This document shows positions 57,078 through 64,000 of a stretch of 64,000 bases of DNA, piece by piece. The stretch comes from Ogataea parapolymorpha DL-1 (lineage: Eukaryota; Ascomycota; Pichiomycetes; Pichiales; Pichiaceae). The stretch covers positions 124,001 through 188,000 of the forward strand of contig NC_027862.1 in the NCBI RefSeq assembly GCF_000187245.1, written 5' to 3'. The notes beneath the pieces were generated by a model. It was not told where the DNA came from, ran no database searches, and saw only the letters and a program-made list of their open reading frames with translations. Within the stretch, counting starts at the first letter, position 1, and each line of letters begins with the position of its first letter. Both the position numbers and the translations under genes were made by a program.

Positions 57078-58415
57078 TCACGTTAGCGTGTAAACGTACA
57101 CCAAAATGCCATAAAGGTAGTGGAAAAAGCTGAATATAAGCGTATTCAGAACCAAGCCACTAATATTTAGCAGCGAAGTAAACGTTTCTCCGCCGCTATT
57201 GTTCCAACTGGAGCCATCGGACAACGGGGACAAATCTGGTAGTCCTGAAGTTGCAACCAGCGTGTTTGTGCTGCTTATCCCGCTCAGCTCAATTTCTCCA
57301 TTTGTGACACTCCGGAAGATCTGGTTGATGGCTTGCTGAATTAGGAAATCAATAATGTAGTACACGAGATAGTGGACGAGACAATAAATTATTATAAGCC
57401 CAAACGCGAAACGGCTTTTACCCAATAAATCCTGGTTCTGGAAATCTTCGTTATTGTCACTCTGCTGCTCCAGATCAGATGACCCGGTAATCAAATCGGG
57501 CTTTCTTGGTTGGTCGAATTGTATCGCACAATTGGAGTGCAAATTGAAATCCTGCACAATAACATCCTCGTAATTCACCGATGGGCCGTTTTCTGTATTT
57601 TTTTTCGACCGATACCCGCACACCAGGTAGAGCACCCAATAAAGAATAAGATGCAATACCAAGACAGCAATGAACGAAACTGCAATGAGCGCAAAATTGA
57701 CCATTTTTAATTGGACCAACCCGATGAAGTCCCGAATAGTGCTTTGTATCTTATTGTAAAGCTCGATCTTATTCTCAATGGTTGCCGAGTCGACTTCAGC
57801 GGATGAGGACGCAAAAAGAGGGATATGGGTACCGTTGAAGCCGAAGAGGAACAGGTAATTCGCTATTAAACGCAAATTGGTAGTGTTCTCGTCGTTATGA
57901 CGATTGGTCTTGTAGAATTGGACCATGTTTTTCCACGAAGCGTGAAACTCAATTTCCTCGAATTTCGAGTCACTCAAGTATGTGTTAACCAAATATGTCT
58001 TTTCGCTGCGAATGAGCCCTTGCACACGGCATTTGAATTTCATGAAACTGTATTCACAATTGAGCGATAGCGAACCATTCTCGATAAATGTGGGCCCCAC
58101 ATAGACGAGGTCCAATTTGGGAAATGGGGGATATAGATATAATTCTTTAGCGGCAGTATCCAAATCGCCACTCGTTTGCTCGATGGTATCCAAGACCTTT
58201 GAAAGCTTGATAGAAGATAGCGAATGCTGTTCCAGGTCAGAGTATCTCTTCAGAAAGTGATAGGTGCTCATATCCACTTTGAATTCTGTGAGCCTGAACT
58301 TATTGCTGAATAAGTACAACTCCTGCAAATAATCAGTGTAGATCAACAGCGATGCAAAGAAGCTAAAGAGGATGGTTAGCAAAACCCTTTTGAACACAAA
58401 ATGGTTGCCAATCAT
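57078..58415 (-). CDS. Unidentified four-span membrane protein
   Basis: 445 aa, not recognised. Spans are predicted at ~10-28 (VLLTILFSFFASLLIYTDYL), ~238-265 (FALIAVSFIAVLVLHLILYW), ~331-353 (FGLIIIYCLVHYLVYYIIDF) and ~418-442 (LNTLIFSFFHYLYGILVYVY). The ~205-residue first loop has two cysteines (in NCEYSFMKFKC) and several NxS/T sites, so it is probably extracellular or lumenal. The loop between spans 2 and 3 is acidic. The layout resembles the cell-fusion protein Prm1, but no conserved motif supports that name. Confidence 0.65.
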   Translation of the reverse strand: MIGNHFVFKRVLLTILFSFFASLLIYTDYLQELYLFSNKFRLTEFKVDMSTYHFLKRYSDLEQHSLSSIKLSKVLDTIEQTSGDLDTAAKELYLYPPFPKLDLVYVGPTFIENGSLSLNCEYSFMKFKCRVQGLIRSEKTYLVNTYLSDSKFEEIEFHASWKNMVQFYKTNRHNDENTTNLRLIANYLFLFGFNGTHIPLFASSSAEVDSATIENKIELYNKIQSTIRDFIGLVQLKMVNFALIAVSFIAVLVLHLILYWVLYLVCGYRSKKNTENGPSVNYEDVIVQDFNLHSNCAIQFDQPRKPDLITGSSDLEQQSDNNEDFQNQDLLGKSRFAFGLIIIYCLVHYLVYYIIDFLIQQAINQIFRSVTNGEIELSGISSTNTLVATSGLPDLSPLSDGSSWNNSGGETFTSLLNISGLVLNTLIFSFFHYLYGILVYVYTLT

Positions 58416-58461
58416 GGTGTAAATTCAAATCGATGTTTTTCTTGCATAGCGCTGGATCTGC

Positions 58462-60012
58462 TTAAATTATTTCCCATTCGTTGAAAAGAGAGATACCGGT
58501 TGCGGAAACCCCCACAACTGCTCCTTTACCGCCAAACTGTCCCACGCACACCTCCTTGAACTGCTCGTCCAATTCCATCTGAGAAGAAACGCTGCACTCA
58601 TCGTCACTCCATTGATAGAATAACAACTGGGAGCCATTATTTTTGGGGCTCACGACAAACACCAGGCCTGGGTCATCAAGTGAAAAGCCTAGTTGAGCCT
58701 TATCCGAAAGCTCTTCAATAACGCGTTCGTCAGAAGAGAGATCTTTATACCAAATGCAAGAGAGAGTTGTTTTTTCTCGTGAGAGAACATACTCCGGTGT
58801 CACAATGACATTATCAAAAGTTTTTGCGTTCCATGCTTTCGTTTTCGTGAGCTTGCTTTTGAATTGTTGTTTTGTGTTGCGCAAAATCAATGATTTGTTA
58901 GAGAGAATTGCTAGATCATAATCGTGCAGGTTTGTGAATTTGGCTGCCAGAAACTTAATGTCGGAATTGCGGTCAATGGCATATATCGGCTCAAAACATT
59001 CATCTTGACGCTCTATCTTGAGTATTTCAACCTTGTCATCAAAAACGGCGACGAGTCTGTCCTCCCTAAAATCGACAAACTGTATAGGTTCGTCCCACTC
59101 GTACGTGGCGAGCGGAAGTGAGTTTTCTTTGGTTTCCAGCTTAAACGCAAGAACCTGTTTGACGCTCAAAACAATCAGCACCTCTTTGTGATAAAGTACG
59201 TCTTCCACTTTTGTGGAGCCCACCAAAACGGTGTGTTTCAAATCAACACCATTCTCGGAGTTAGACCAAACGTTGATGCATTTCTTATCCGGTAGGTACG
59301 CAAATAACAATCCATCGACCAAAAAACATTTGCCGATGGTTTCGTTTATAACCGTGGTTTTGGATGGCTTAGCAACAGCCTGTGCAGGGACTTTGTGATT
59401 AGCGTCATTGTGTGGCTTGGTGTTGGCCTCTAGTGAAATAGCCATATCTAGGTAATCAGCAGCAGCACTATCCTGAGAAGATAGTGTGCTGGCCTTTTGT
59501 GATGGCGTCGAGCGTGCGTTAAGGTTAGAGTAAAATTCATATGTCTCATCTTTAGAAAAATGCAATGGGTCTGAAAGCTCGACCGTCGGACTTTTCAGCA
59601 TGTAAAGAATCTCGTTTGTTGCCGTCTTTAGGAATTGTCTTGCCTTCACAAGTCTTGTGACATCGATATTGTCCACAGCAAGCAGACGATCAACATTTGA
59701 TTCATCTGTCGAAGGCTCCTTGGTCTGTGTGTGTTCCTTTTCCAATTCCTCCACACGAGCTCTCAACTTTTCATTTTGGAGCTTGAGCGTATTTCTTTCG
59801 CTTTCGAGCTCCACAATACGAAGTTTCAAAGCTGACCTTTCCAAATCAGACATCATCCTGTTGCGCTCCACTGTGGTAAACTGCGACTGCAAATACTGCA
59901 TTACTCCGGGCAAAGTATAATGCGACACTCCAGATGCTTGTCCAAAGGCGTCACCGGTACCATTGCTGGTGCCACCGTTGGCTCTTGAGCCTCCAAAATG
60001 ACTTTGCTCCAT
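58462..60012 (-). CDS. FAR8: Striatin-like STRIPAK subunit Far8
   Basis: 516-aa subunit of the Far3-7-8-9-10-11 (STRIPAK) complex, which restrains TORC2 signalling and recovery from pheromone arrest. The diagnostic N terminus HYTLPGVMQYLQSQFTTVERNRMMSDLER runs into a striatin coiled coil (to ~95). The DVTRLVKARQFLKTATNEILYMLK block matches the conserved Far8 segment that follows. The C-terminal half forms degenerate WD-like beta repeats. Length matches S. cerevisiae Far8 (523 aa). Start at ATG 60012. Confidence 0.87.
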   Translation of the reverse strand: MEQSHFGGSRANGGTSNGTGDAFGQASGVSHYTLPGVMQYLQSQFTTVERNRMMSDLERSALKLRIVELESERNTLKLQNEKLRARVEELEKEHTQTKEPSTDESNVDRLLAVDNIDVTRLVKARQFLKTATNEILYMLKSPTVELSDPLHFSKDETYEFYSNLNARSTPSQKASTLSSQDSAAADYLDMAISLEANTKPHNDANHKVPAQAVAKPSKTTVINETIGKCFLVDGLLFAYLPDKKCINVWSNSENGVDLKHTVLVGSTKVEDVLYHKEVLIVLSVKQVLAFKLETKENSLPLATYEWDEPIQFVDFREDRLVAVFDDKVEILKIERQDECFEPIYAIDRNSDIKFLAAKFTNLHDYDLAILSNKSLILRNTKQQFKSKLTKTKAWNAKTFDNVIVTPEYVLSREKTTLSCIWYKDLSSDERVIEELSDKAQLGFSLDDPGLVFVVSPKNNGSQLLFYQWSDDECSVSSQMELDEQFKEVCVGQFGGKGAVVGVSATGISLFNEWEII

Positions 60013-60093
60013 CAAATCTAGATTGTTATTATATATCGATTTTGCCCATGTATATACAAGAAAATTTAAAACTACACGTCTGCTTATGTCATA

Positions 60094-61434
60094 CTAGGCA
60101 ACAAATTTGGCAGCTTCCTGGAAGCTCTCCGGGTTGTCCTGGAGCTCGAAAATGGGGCGGTGGGGGTCGCTCCATTGTAAATTTTCCAGCACTTTTGATG
60201 TGAGGTCTGATTCCTCTTGAGTGAGCTTTTCGGGATTGAAATTGGTGTAGCCGTACTCCTTGGCTCTGGCTCTCAGTTTTGCAACCTCTTTAGGAAGCAT
60301 GATTGTGCGTGAAAACGAGGTCTTGCTCTCAATATAAAATCTGCGCGCTAGCACAGACCAGTTCTCGCTGTTTGGGCGGTCTATCATTGCCACAGCCAAT
60401 ATTTCGTATACCTTGTGCACCTTTCTTTTGAGAAAATGGTTGTCGAAATGGTTGATCATGGCTATGGCGTTGTAGAGCTGATTTTCCCTGACAAAGTAGT
60501 TTACAAAATGGACCAGCATCGACGGCGTAAGCTCTGGAATATCAGTTTCAAGTCTTTCCATAGCAAAATCCCAAGCTTGCGAAGGCCCGTATTCATCCAA
60601 TGCAATTCTAACAAATTCTGCAACCAGTTTCGGGTCGTCTTTGAATGATTGTTGATTTGCAACCATTTCCGCCATGAGCTCGCCAAAGTTCTTCTTCTCA
60701 ATGTCGTACTTGTAGGCCATCACTGCGGGGAGAATGGGATACAGGGAACACCCATTTTTCACCATATAGTCGTATATTGGCTTTCGATGCGTGCGAAGAC
60801 ACTCAAAAAGAATAAAGCAGGTGCTCAGATCTGGGATCTGTTTGTAGAAACGCATTTGCTTAAGGTACATATTGATAAGCGCAAACTTTCGTTCATGACG
60901 GCTAGTTCTCATGGGACCCAGCACAAAGTTGAAAGATTCTGTGGTCGGATACAGTTTTCTCTGATTCATCAGACGCATGGTTTCCTTGACGTTGTTGAAA
61001 TCGTGAGTCGTTGCAAAAAACTTGAGAATCATGTTGTATGTGTGCAGGCTCTCTAGCACATTGGACTCGACGATTTTCTCAAACGCTCTTTTCACATAAA
61101 CGGGATTTTGATCAAACTTTCTGGTCTTCACACGGTTCAAGGTTCGCACATAGTCATCCAGAGTAGTCTCGTTCAAAACATCGGGAACTTTTGGAATTTC
61201 TACAAGGTCTTGGGGTTGGTTAAGCTGTGTCCAGGATGAGATGTCAGGAGAGAGCTTGTGGTCTGCAGGAATTAGTTTCCGGAACTGTCGTATCACCTCT
61301 GACTCGGAATTGGCACTGCGATCCTCTTCGGAGTAAAACTCTGATTTTCTGTTCACTATTCTGAGCAGAGATTGGAGATCAGATAGACGATTGCGTCGCA
61401 ACGAGCTGGTGCTGGACAATCTGAATAAAATCAT
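60094..61434 (-). CDS. Putative mitochondrial PPR-type protein
   Basis: 446 aa. The N terminus (MILFRLSSTSSLRRNRLSDL) is basic and Ser-rich, fitting a mitochondrial presequence. The body has helical-pair repeats resembling pentatricopeptide motifs (LHTYNMILKFFATTHDFNNV, ESFNFVLGPMRTSRHERK, TPSMLVHFVNYFVRENQLYN). Yeast PPR proteins of this size act in mitochondrial mRNA stability or translation, but orthology to a named factor could not be decided. Divergent from RNH202 with 50 bp between starts. Confidence 0.6.
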   Translation of the reverse strand: MILFRLSSTSSLRRNRLSDLQSLLRIVNRKSEFYSEEDRSANSESEVIRQFRKLIPADHKLSPDISSWTQLNQPQDLVEIPKVPDVLNETTLDDYVRTLNRVKTRKFDQNPVYVKRAFEKIVESNVLESLHTYNMILKFFATTHDFNNVKETMRLMNQRKLYPTTESFNFVLGPMRTSRHERKFALINMYLKQMRFYKQIPDLSTCFILFECLRTHRKPIYDYMVKNGCSLYPILPAVMAYKYDIEKKNFGELMAEMVANQQSFKDDPKLVAEFVRIALDEYGPSQAWDFAMERLETDIPELTPSMLVHFVNYFVRENQLYNAIAMINHFDNHFLKRKVHKVYEILAVAMIDRPNSENWSVLARRFYIESKTSFSRTIMLPKEVAKLRARAKEYGYTNFNPEKLTQEESDLTSKVLENLQWSDPHRPIFELQDNPESFQEAAKFVA

Positions 61435-61469
61435 AGATTAAAAAAATAATTTTAATTTTTTCCTCTATC

Positions 61470-61475
61470 ACGCGT
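61470..61475. promoter_or_regulatory. MCB-like ACGCGT box before RNH202
   Basis: ACGCGT within the 50-bp spacer between the PPR gene and RNH202, 9 bp before the RNH202 start codon. Coupling of a replication-repair gene to MBF would be plausible, but the position is so close to the ATG that chance occurrence is a real alternative. Confidence 0.3.
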
Positions 61476-61484
61476 AACGATATC

Positions 61485-62399
61485 ATGACAGTCACGACTA
61501 ATGAGGACAATATACGGCTGATTGTCGTTCCAGGCAACATACAGACCCCGTTTAAGACCATCAAGCCTTACAAGGGTTTCCAGCTGGTGGTCAACGATGG
61601 ACTGGTGTACGAGCTCAACAAGACGAATTTTAGAGATCCGCACAATGCAACACAGAAACTAACCAAGAAGCAACAGCCACTCAAAACCATCTTCCTAGCC
61701 GCTTTGGACGCGTCCATGGATAGCCTCATGGTGGGAAATAATTGCGAGCTCTGGATAGCTACCAAATACAACCCCGTGTATCTGCTGCTGGATTTTTTCA
61801 CGGACGCGTTGAGCCGCGAACATGTGCGCATGGTAAGCTTCCAGGACCTGCTGGAACAATTCGAAGGCTGTGAGACGCTTCAAGAGCTGTTGGAGAATGG
61901 CGTGGACTTGCAAAAGCCGCTGCTGCAAATATGTGAGAGCGTTGACGAAAATGACGAGACGTTTTACAAGCCCTCGATGCAGAAAATCATCGGCTATCTC
62001 AGCTCCAAAGTAAACCATTTGGCACAGAATTTGCCGTCTGCGCTAGTCGCTTCTGCAAAGAAAAAGCTTGCATTGCCCGGCTTCGAGCCAACAGACGAGG
62101 TGCTGCAGGTAAGCAAAAAGCAGCTCGCAATTGAGCTAATCAGCTCCTACGTGGACGCAAAGTACCTGAACGACCTGAAAAAGCTGTATTCGACGGAGAT
62201 CCTGGACTCCTACATGGTAGAATACAAGCGAAAAGAACAATCGACCGCGCTGGCAGAGGAAAACATTAATACACTCAACGGGATGAACGCGGCAAACCCC
62301 AAGAAACGCAAAGTTGAGAAAAAAGTAGTGCGCAAAGAGGTGAAAAAAGTCGCTGTCGGCAAAGGAGCACTCGACGGCTTCTTCAAGAAAAAGGTGTAG
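61485..62399 (+). CDS. RNH202: Ribonuclease H2 subunit B (Rnh202)
   Basis: 304-aa non-catalytic subunit of RNase H2, which removes ribonucleotides and R-loop RNA from genomic DNA. The N-terminal triple-barrel part carries the family signature CELWIATKYNPVYLLLDFF. A helical middle follows with IIGYLSSKVNHLA and YVDAKYLNDLK. The C terminus is basic with an NLS-like PKKRKVEKK and ends GALDGFFKKKV, a PIP-box-like PCNA-binding motif in which the usual Gln is Lys. Convergent with the stomatin-like gene after 27 bp. Confidence 0.9.
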   Translation: MTVTTNEDNIRLIVVPGNIQTPFKTIKPYKGFQLVVNDGLVYELNKTNFRDPHNATQKLTKKQQPLKTIFLAALDASMDSLMVGNNCELWIATKYNPVYLLLDFFTDALSREHVRMVSFQDLLEQFEGCETLQELLENGVDLQKPLLQICESVDENDETFYKPSMQKIIGYLSSKVNHLAQNLPSALVASAKKKLALPGFEPTDEVLQVSKKQLAIELISSYVDAKYLNDLKKLYSTEILDSYMVEYKRKEQSTALAEENINTLNGMNAANPKKRKVEKKVVRKEVKKVAVGKGALDGFFKKKV

Positions 62400-62426
62400 C
62401 AGCTGTTTGTTACTACCGTATGTACA

Positions 62427-63494
62427 TTAATTGTTCTTTGAATTATTTGTCTCCTTCTGTTGTGCTGGTGGCTGTGGCTCGGTCAACACTTTTTGGGCCA
62501 ATTCAGTGTCGTTTAATTGGTTGTAGATGTTCATACCGCTGGCAATCAGTTTAGGCAGGTTGTCTAGACTGGCAGGCAAAATAACCGTATTTGTCTCCTT
62601 AGCCAGCTTGCCGAACGCTTCGACGTATTTTTCAGCAATGTTGAGCGACACGGCCTCCTTTCCATGTGGGCTGTTTGCAATGGCGTCAGCAACCAGTCTG
62701 ATCGACTCAGCGGTGGCCTTTGCCTTGAGCAACATGGCATCGGACTCACCCTTGGCCCAGTTAATCTTCTTGCTTTTTTCGGCTTCGGACTTCAGGATCT
62801 CTGTCTGTTTGTGAGCCTCACTGATATTGATTTCACTAAGCTTCAGACCCTCGGATTCCAAGATGTTGGCACGCTTCTGTCTTTCCTTCTCCACCACCTG
62901 GTTCATCGAGTTGATCACATTGACAGGAGGCCGAATGTCTCTGATCTCGTATCTCAACACCTCGATACCCCAGTCCTTGGCGGCCTCGTTAATGGAGGTG
63001 GTGATGTTGACGTTCAGCATGGTTCTTTCGCGCAGAACAAGGTCGAGCGCCATCTGGCCGATCTCCGAACGCATTGTGGTCTGGGCCAGCTGGATAATTG
63101 CGTAATGTGCATCCTCGACTCCGTAGGACGCCTTGTAAGCATCCACCACCTTGTAGTACAAAACTCCATCCATTTCCAGTGTCACATTGTCAGCAGTGAT
63201 AGCGTTTTGAGAGGGCACCTCAATGGCAACCTCTTTCAGCGACTGCACATACTGGATTTTGTCAATGAACGGTAGTAAGATTGCAAGACCTGGTTTTAGT
63301 ATTCTGTTGAACTTTCCCATTCTCTCGACAATCCAGGCCGTTTGTTGAGGAACGAACCGAATGATAGTGTTGGAGGGAAGGGTCGAGCGGTTGAAAAAGT
63401 TCAAATTCCCCGTTGAGTACCGGCTTACCGAGACCAGCGACCTAAACAGCCTGGCGCTTTTAATTGGGCTGATTTGTTTCAATGGCGAAATCAT
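62427..63494 (-). CDS. Mitochondrial stomatin-like protein 2 (SPFH family)
   Basis: 355-aa SPFH protein. A presequence-like basic N terminus (MISPLKQISPIKSARLFRSL) precedes IIRFVPQQTAWIVERMGKFNRILKPGL, the start of the SPFH domain in SLP-2 (human STOML2). Also seen are LTMDGVLYYKV-type (LEMDGVLYYKVVD) and RYEIRDIRPP, then a coiled coil (EKERQKRANILESEG) and a Gln/Pro/Asn tail. The family scaffolds inner-membrane lipids and proteases. S. cerevisiae lacks an SLP-2, so this separates the organism from that lineage. Start ATG at 63494. Confidence 0.9.
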   Translation of the reverse strand: MISPLKQISPIKSARLFRSLVSVSRYSTGNLNFFNRSTLPSNTIIRFVPQQTAWIVERMGKFNRILKPGLAILLPFIDKIQYVQSLKEVAIEVPSQNAITADNVTLEMDGVLYYKVVDAYKASYGVEDAHYAIIQLAQTTMRSEIGQMALDLVLRERTMLNVNITTSINEAAKDWGIEVLRYEIRDIRPPVNVINSMNQVVEKERQKRANILESEGLKLSEINISEAHKQTEILKSEAEKSKKINWAKGESDAMLLKAKATAESIRLVADAIANSPHGKEAVSLNIAEKYVEAFGKLAKETNTVILPASLDNLPKLIASGMNIYNQLNDTELAQKVLTEPQPPAQQKETNNSKNN

Positions 63495-63562
63495 GTTGGA
63501 CGGCAACAAGTAAAAGAATTAATGGAAAAAAAAATGTTTTAAGAGAATAATTTTAAAATAAT

Positions 63563-64000
63563 ATGGTCAGGGACTACGACATCTCCAATAATGAAAAACA
63601 GTTCGTGCTGGCAGCCTTGGAACAGAATATCCGACTGGATGGCCGCAAGCTGCTCCAGATGAGAGATGTCCAGATCTCTGTCTCCCGCGACGAGTACGGA
63701 TATGCTGAGGTGAGCCTGGGGAAGACCAAAGTTGCCTGTCGGGTCACGGCAGAAATCACCAAACCGTACGAGGACCGTCCGTTTGATGGGATTTTTCAGA
63801 TCAGCACAGACATTTCGCCCATTTGCTCGCCGTTCTTTGAGAGCGGGCTCACCACAGGAAGCAAACAATCGAACGACGAGATATTAATTTCCAGACTTAT
63901 TGAGAAGGCCGTGCGACGTTCCGGAGCGCTTGATCTTGAAAGTCTCTGTATAATCGCTGGGTCCAAGTGTTGGGCTGTCCGCGCCGACTTGCAATTTCTG
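63563..64000 (+). CDS. RRP45: Exosome core subunit Rrp45 (5' part, cut by window end)
   Basis: First 146 codons of an RNase PH-like subunit of the exosome ring, which degrades and processes RNA in nucleus and cytoplasm. It starts MVRDYDISNNEKQFVLAALE and contains RLDGRKLLQMRDV, KPYEDRPFDGIF, SRLIEKAVRRSGALDLESLC and AGSKCWAVRADLQFL, all strongly conserved in Rrp45. The frame is open to the last base, so the gene continues beyond the window. Its ATG is 68 bp from the divergent stomatin-like start. Confidence 0.95.
   Translation, partial: MVRDYDISNNEKQFVLAALEQNIRLDGRKLLQMRDVQISVSRDEYGYAEVSLGKTKVACRVTAEITKPYEDRPFDGIFQISTDISPICSPFFESGLTTGSKQSNDEILISRLIEKAVRRSGALDLESLCIIAGSKCWAVRADLQFL

Overview
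The window looks like a budding-yeast nuclear chromosome. Genes are densely packed on both strands and nearly all are intronless, and the products are fungal/eukaryotic (TFIIA, TFIIB, autophagy, kinesin-5, ER and mitochondrial proteins). Base composition is near 50% G+C, and CTG falls at conserved leucines (for example in the Obg GTPase P-loop region), so this is not a CUG-Ser or CUG-Ala yeast. A methylotrophic yeast of the Ogataea/Hansenula group is the best guess. That genus call is inference; no database could be searched.

Layout, left to right. 0.1-12 kb: TOA1 (spliced), SLK19-like, BEM3, ADE2, MTG2, SPC97. 12-22.3 kb: SDA1, DBP8, SRP101, ATG7, TRX3, NMD3, a DUF202/VTC1-like membrane protein. 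22.2-30 kb: a putative GPI protein, a kinesin-5, ERG25 (spliced), a non-coding intron carrying an snR56/U25 box C/D snoRNA, RPS8, DPH3, UBC6, a PRPP synthetase. 30-34 kb: an unusually long gene-free stretch, a C2H2 zinc-finger factor, an SKT5/CHS4-family Sel1-repeat protein. 34-45 kb: UBP9/13-type deubiquitinase, YTP1, NAR1, ZWF1, LAP3, KEX2, a small membrane protein. 45-56 kb: GDH2, VAC7, HSP26, YPT7, SUA7, MEF1. 56-64 kb: a BIM1-like GPI protein, an unidentified four-TM protein, FAR8, a PPR-type protein, RNH202, a stomatin-like protein and the 5' part of RRP45, cut by the window edge.

The genes are mostly unrelated housekeeping loci. Loose functional links are ribosome assembly (SDA1, DBP8, NMD3, MTG2, snR56, RRP45), microtubule/spindle function (SLK19, SPC97, kinesin-5), secretion and vacuole biology (SRP101, KEX2, YPT7, VAC7, ATG7) and basal transcription (TOA1, SUA7).

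Architecture is extremely compact. Four convergent pairs overlap at their 3' ends, and several divergent pairs are separated by only 37-68 bp. The most interesting items are two introns of exactly 34 nt, the intron-encoded snR56 in an apparently non-coding host, KEX2 with no visible signal peptide, and the roughly 890-bp gene-free interval at 30.0-30.9 kb. No mobile element, CRISPR array, rRNA or convincing tRNA gene was seen.
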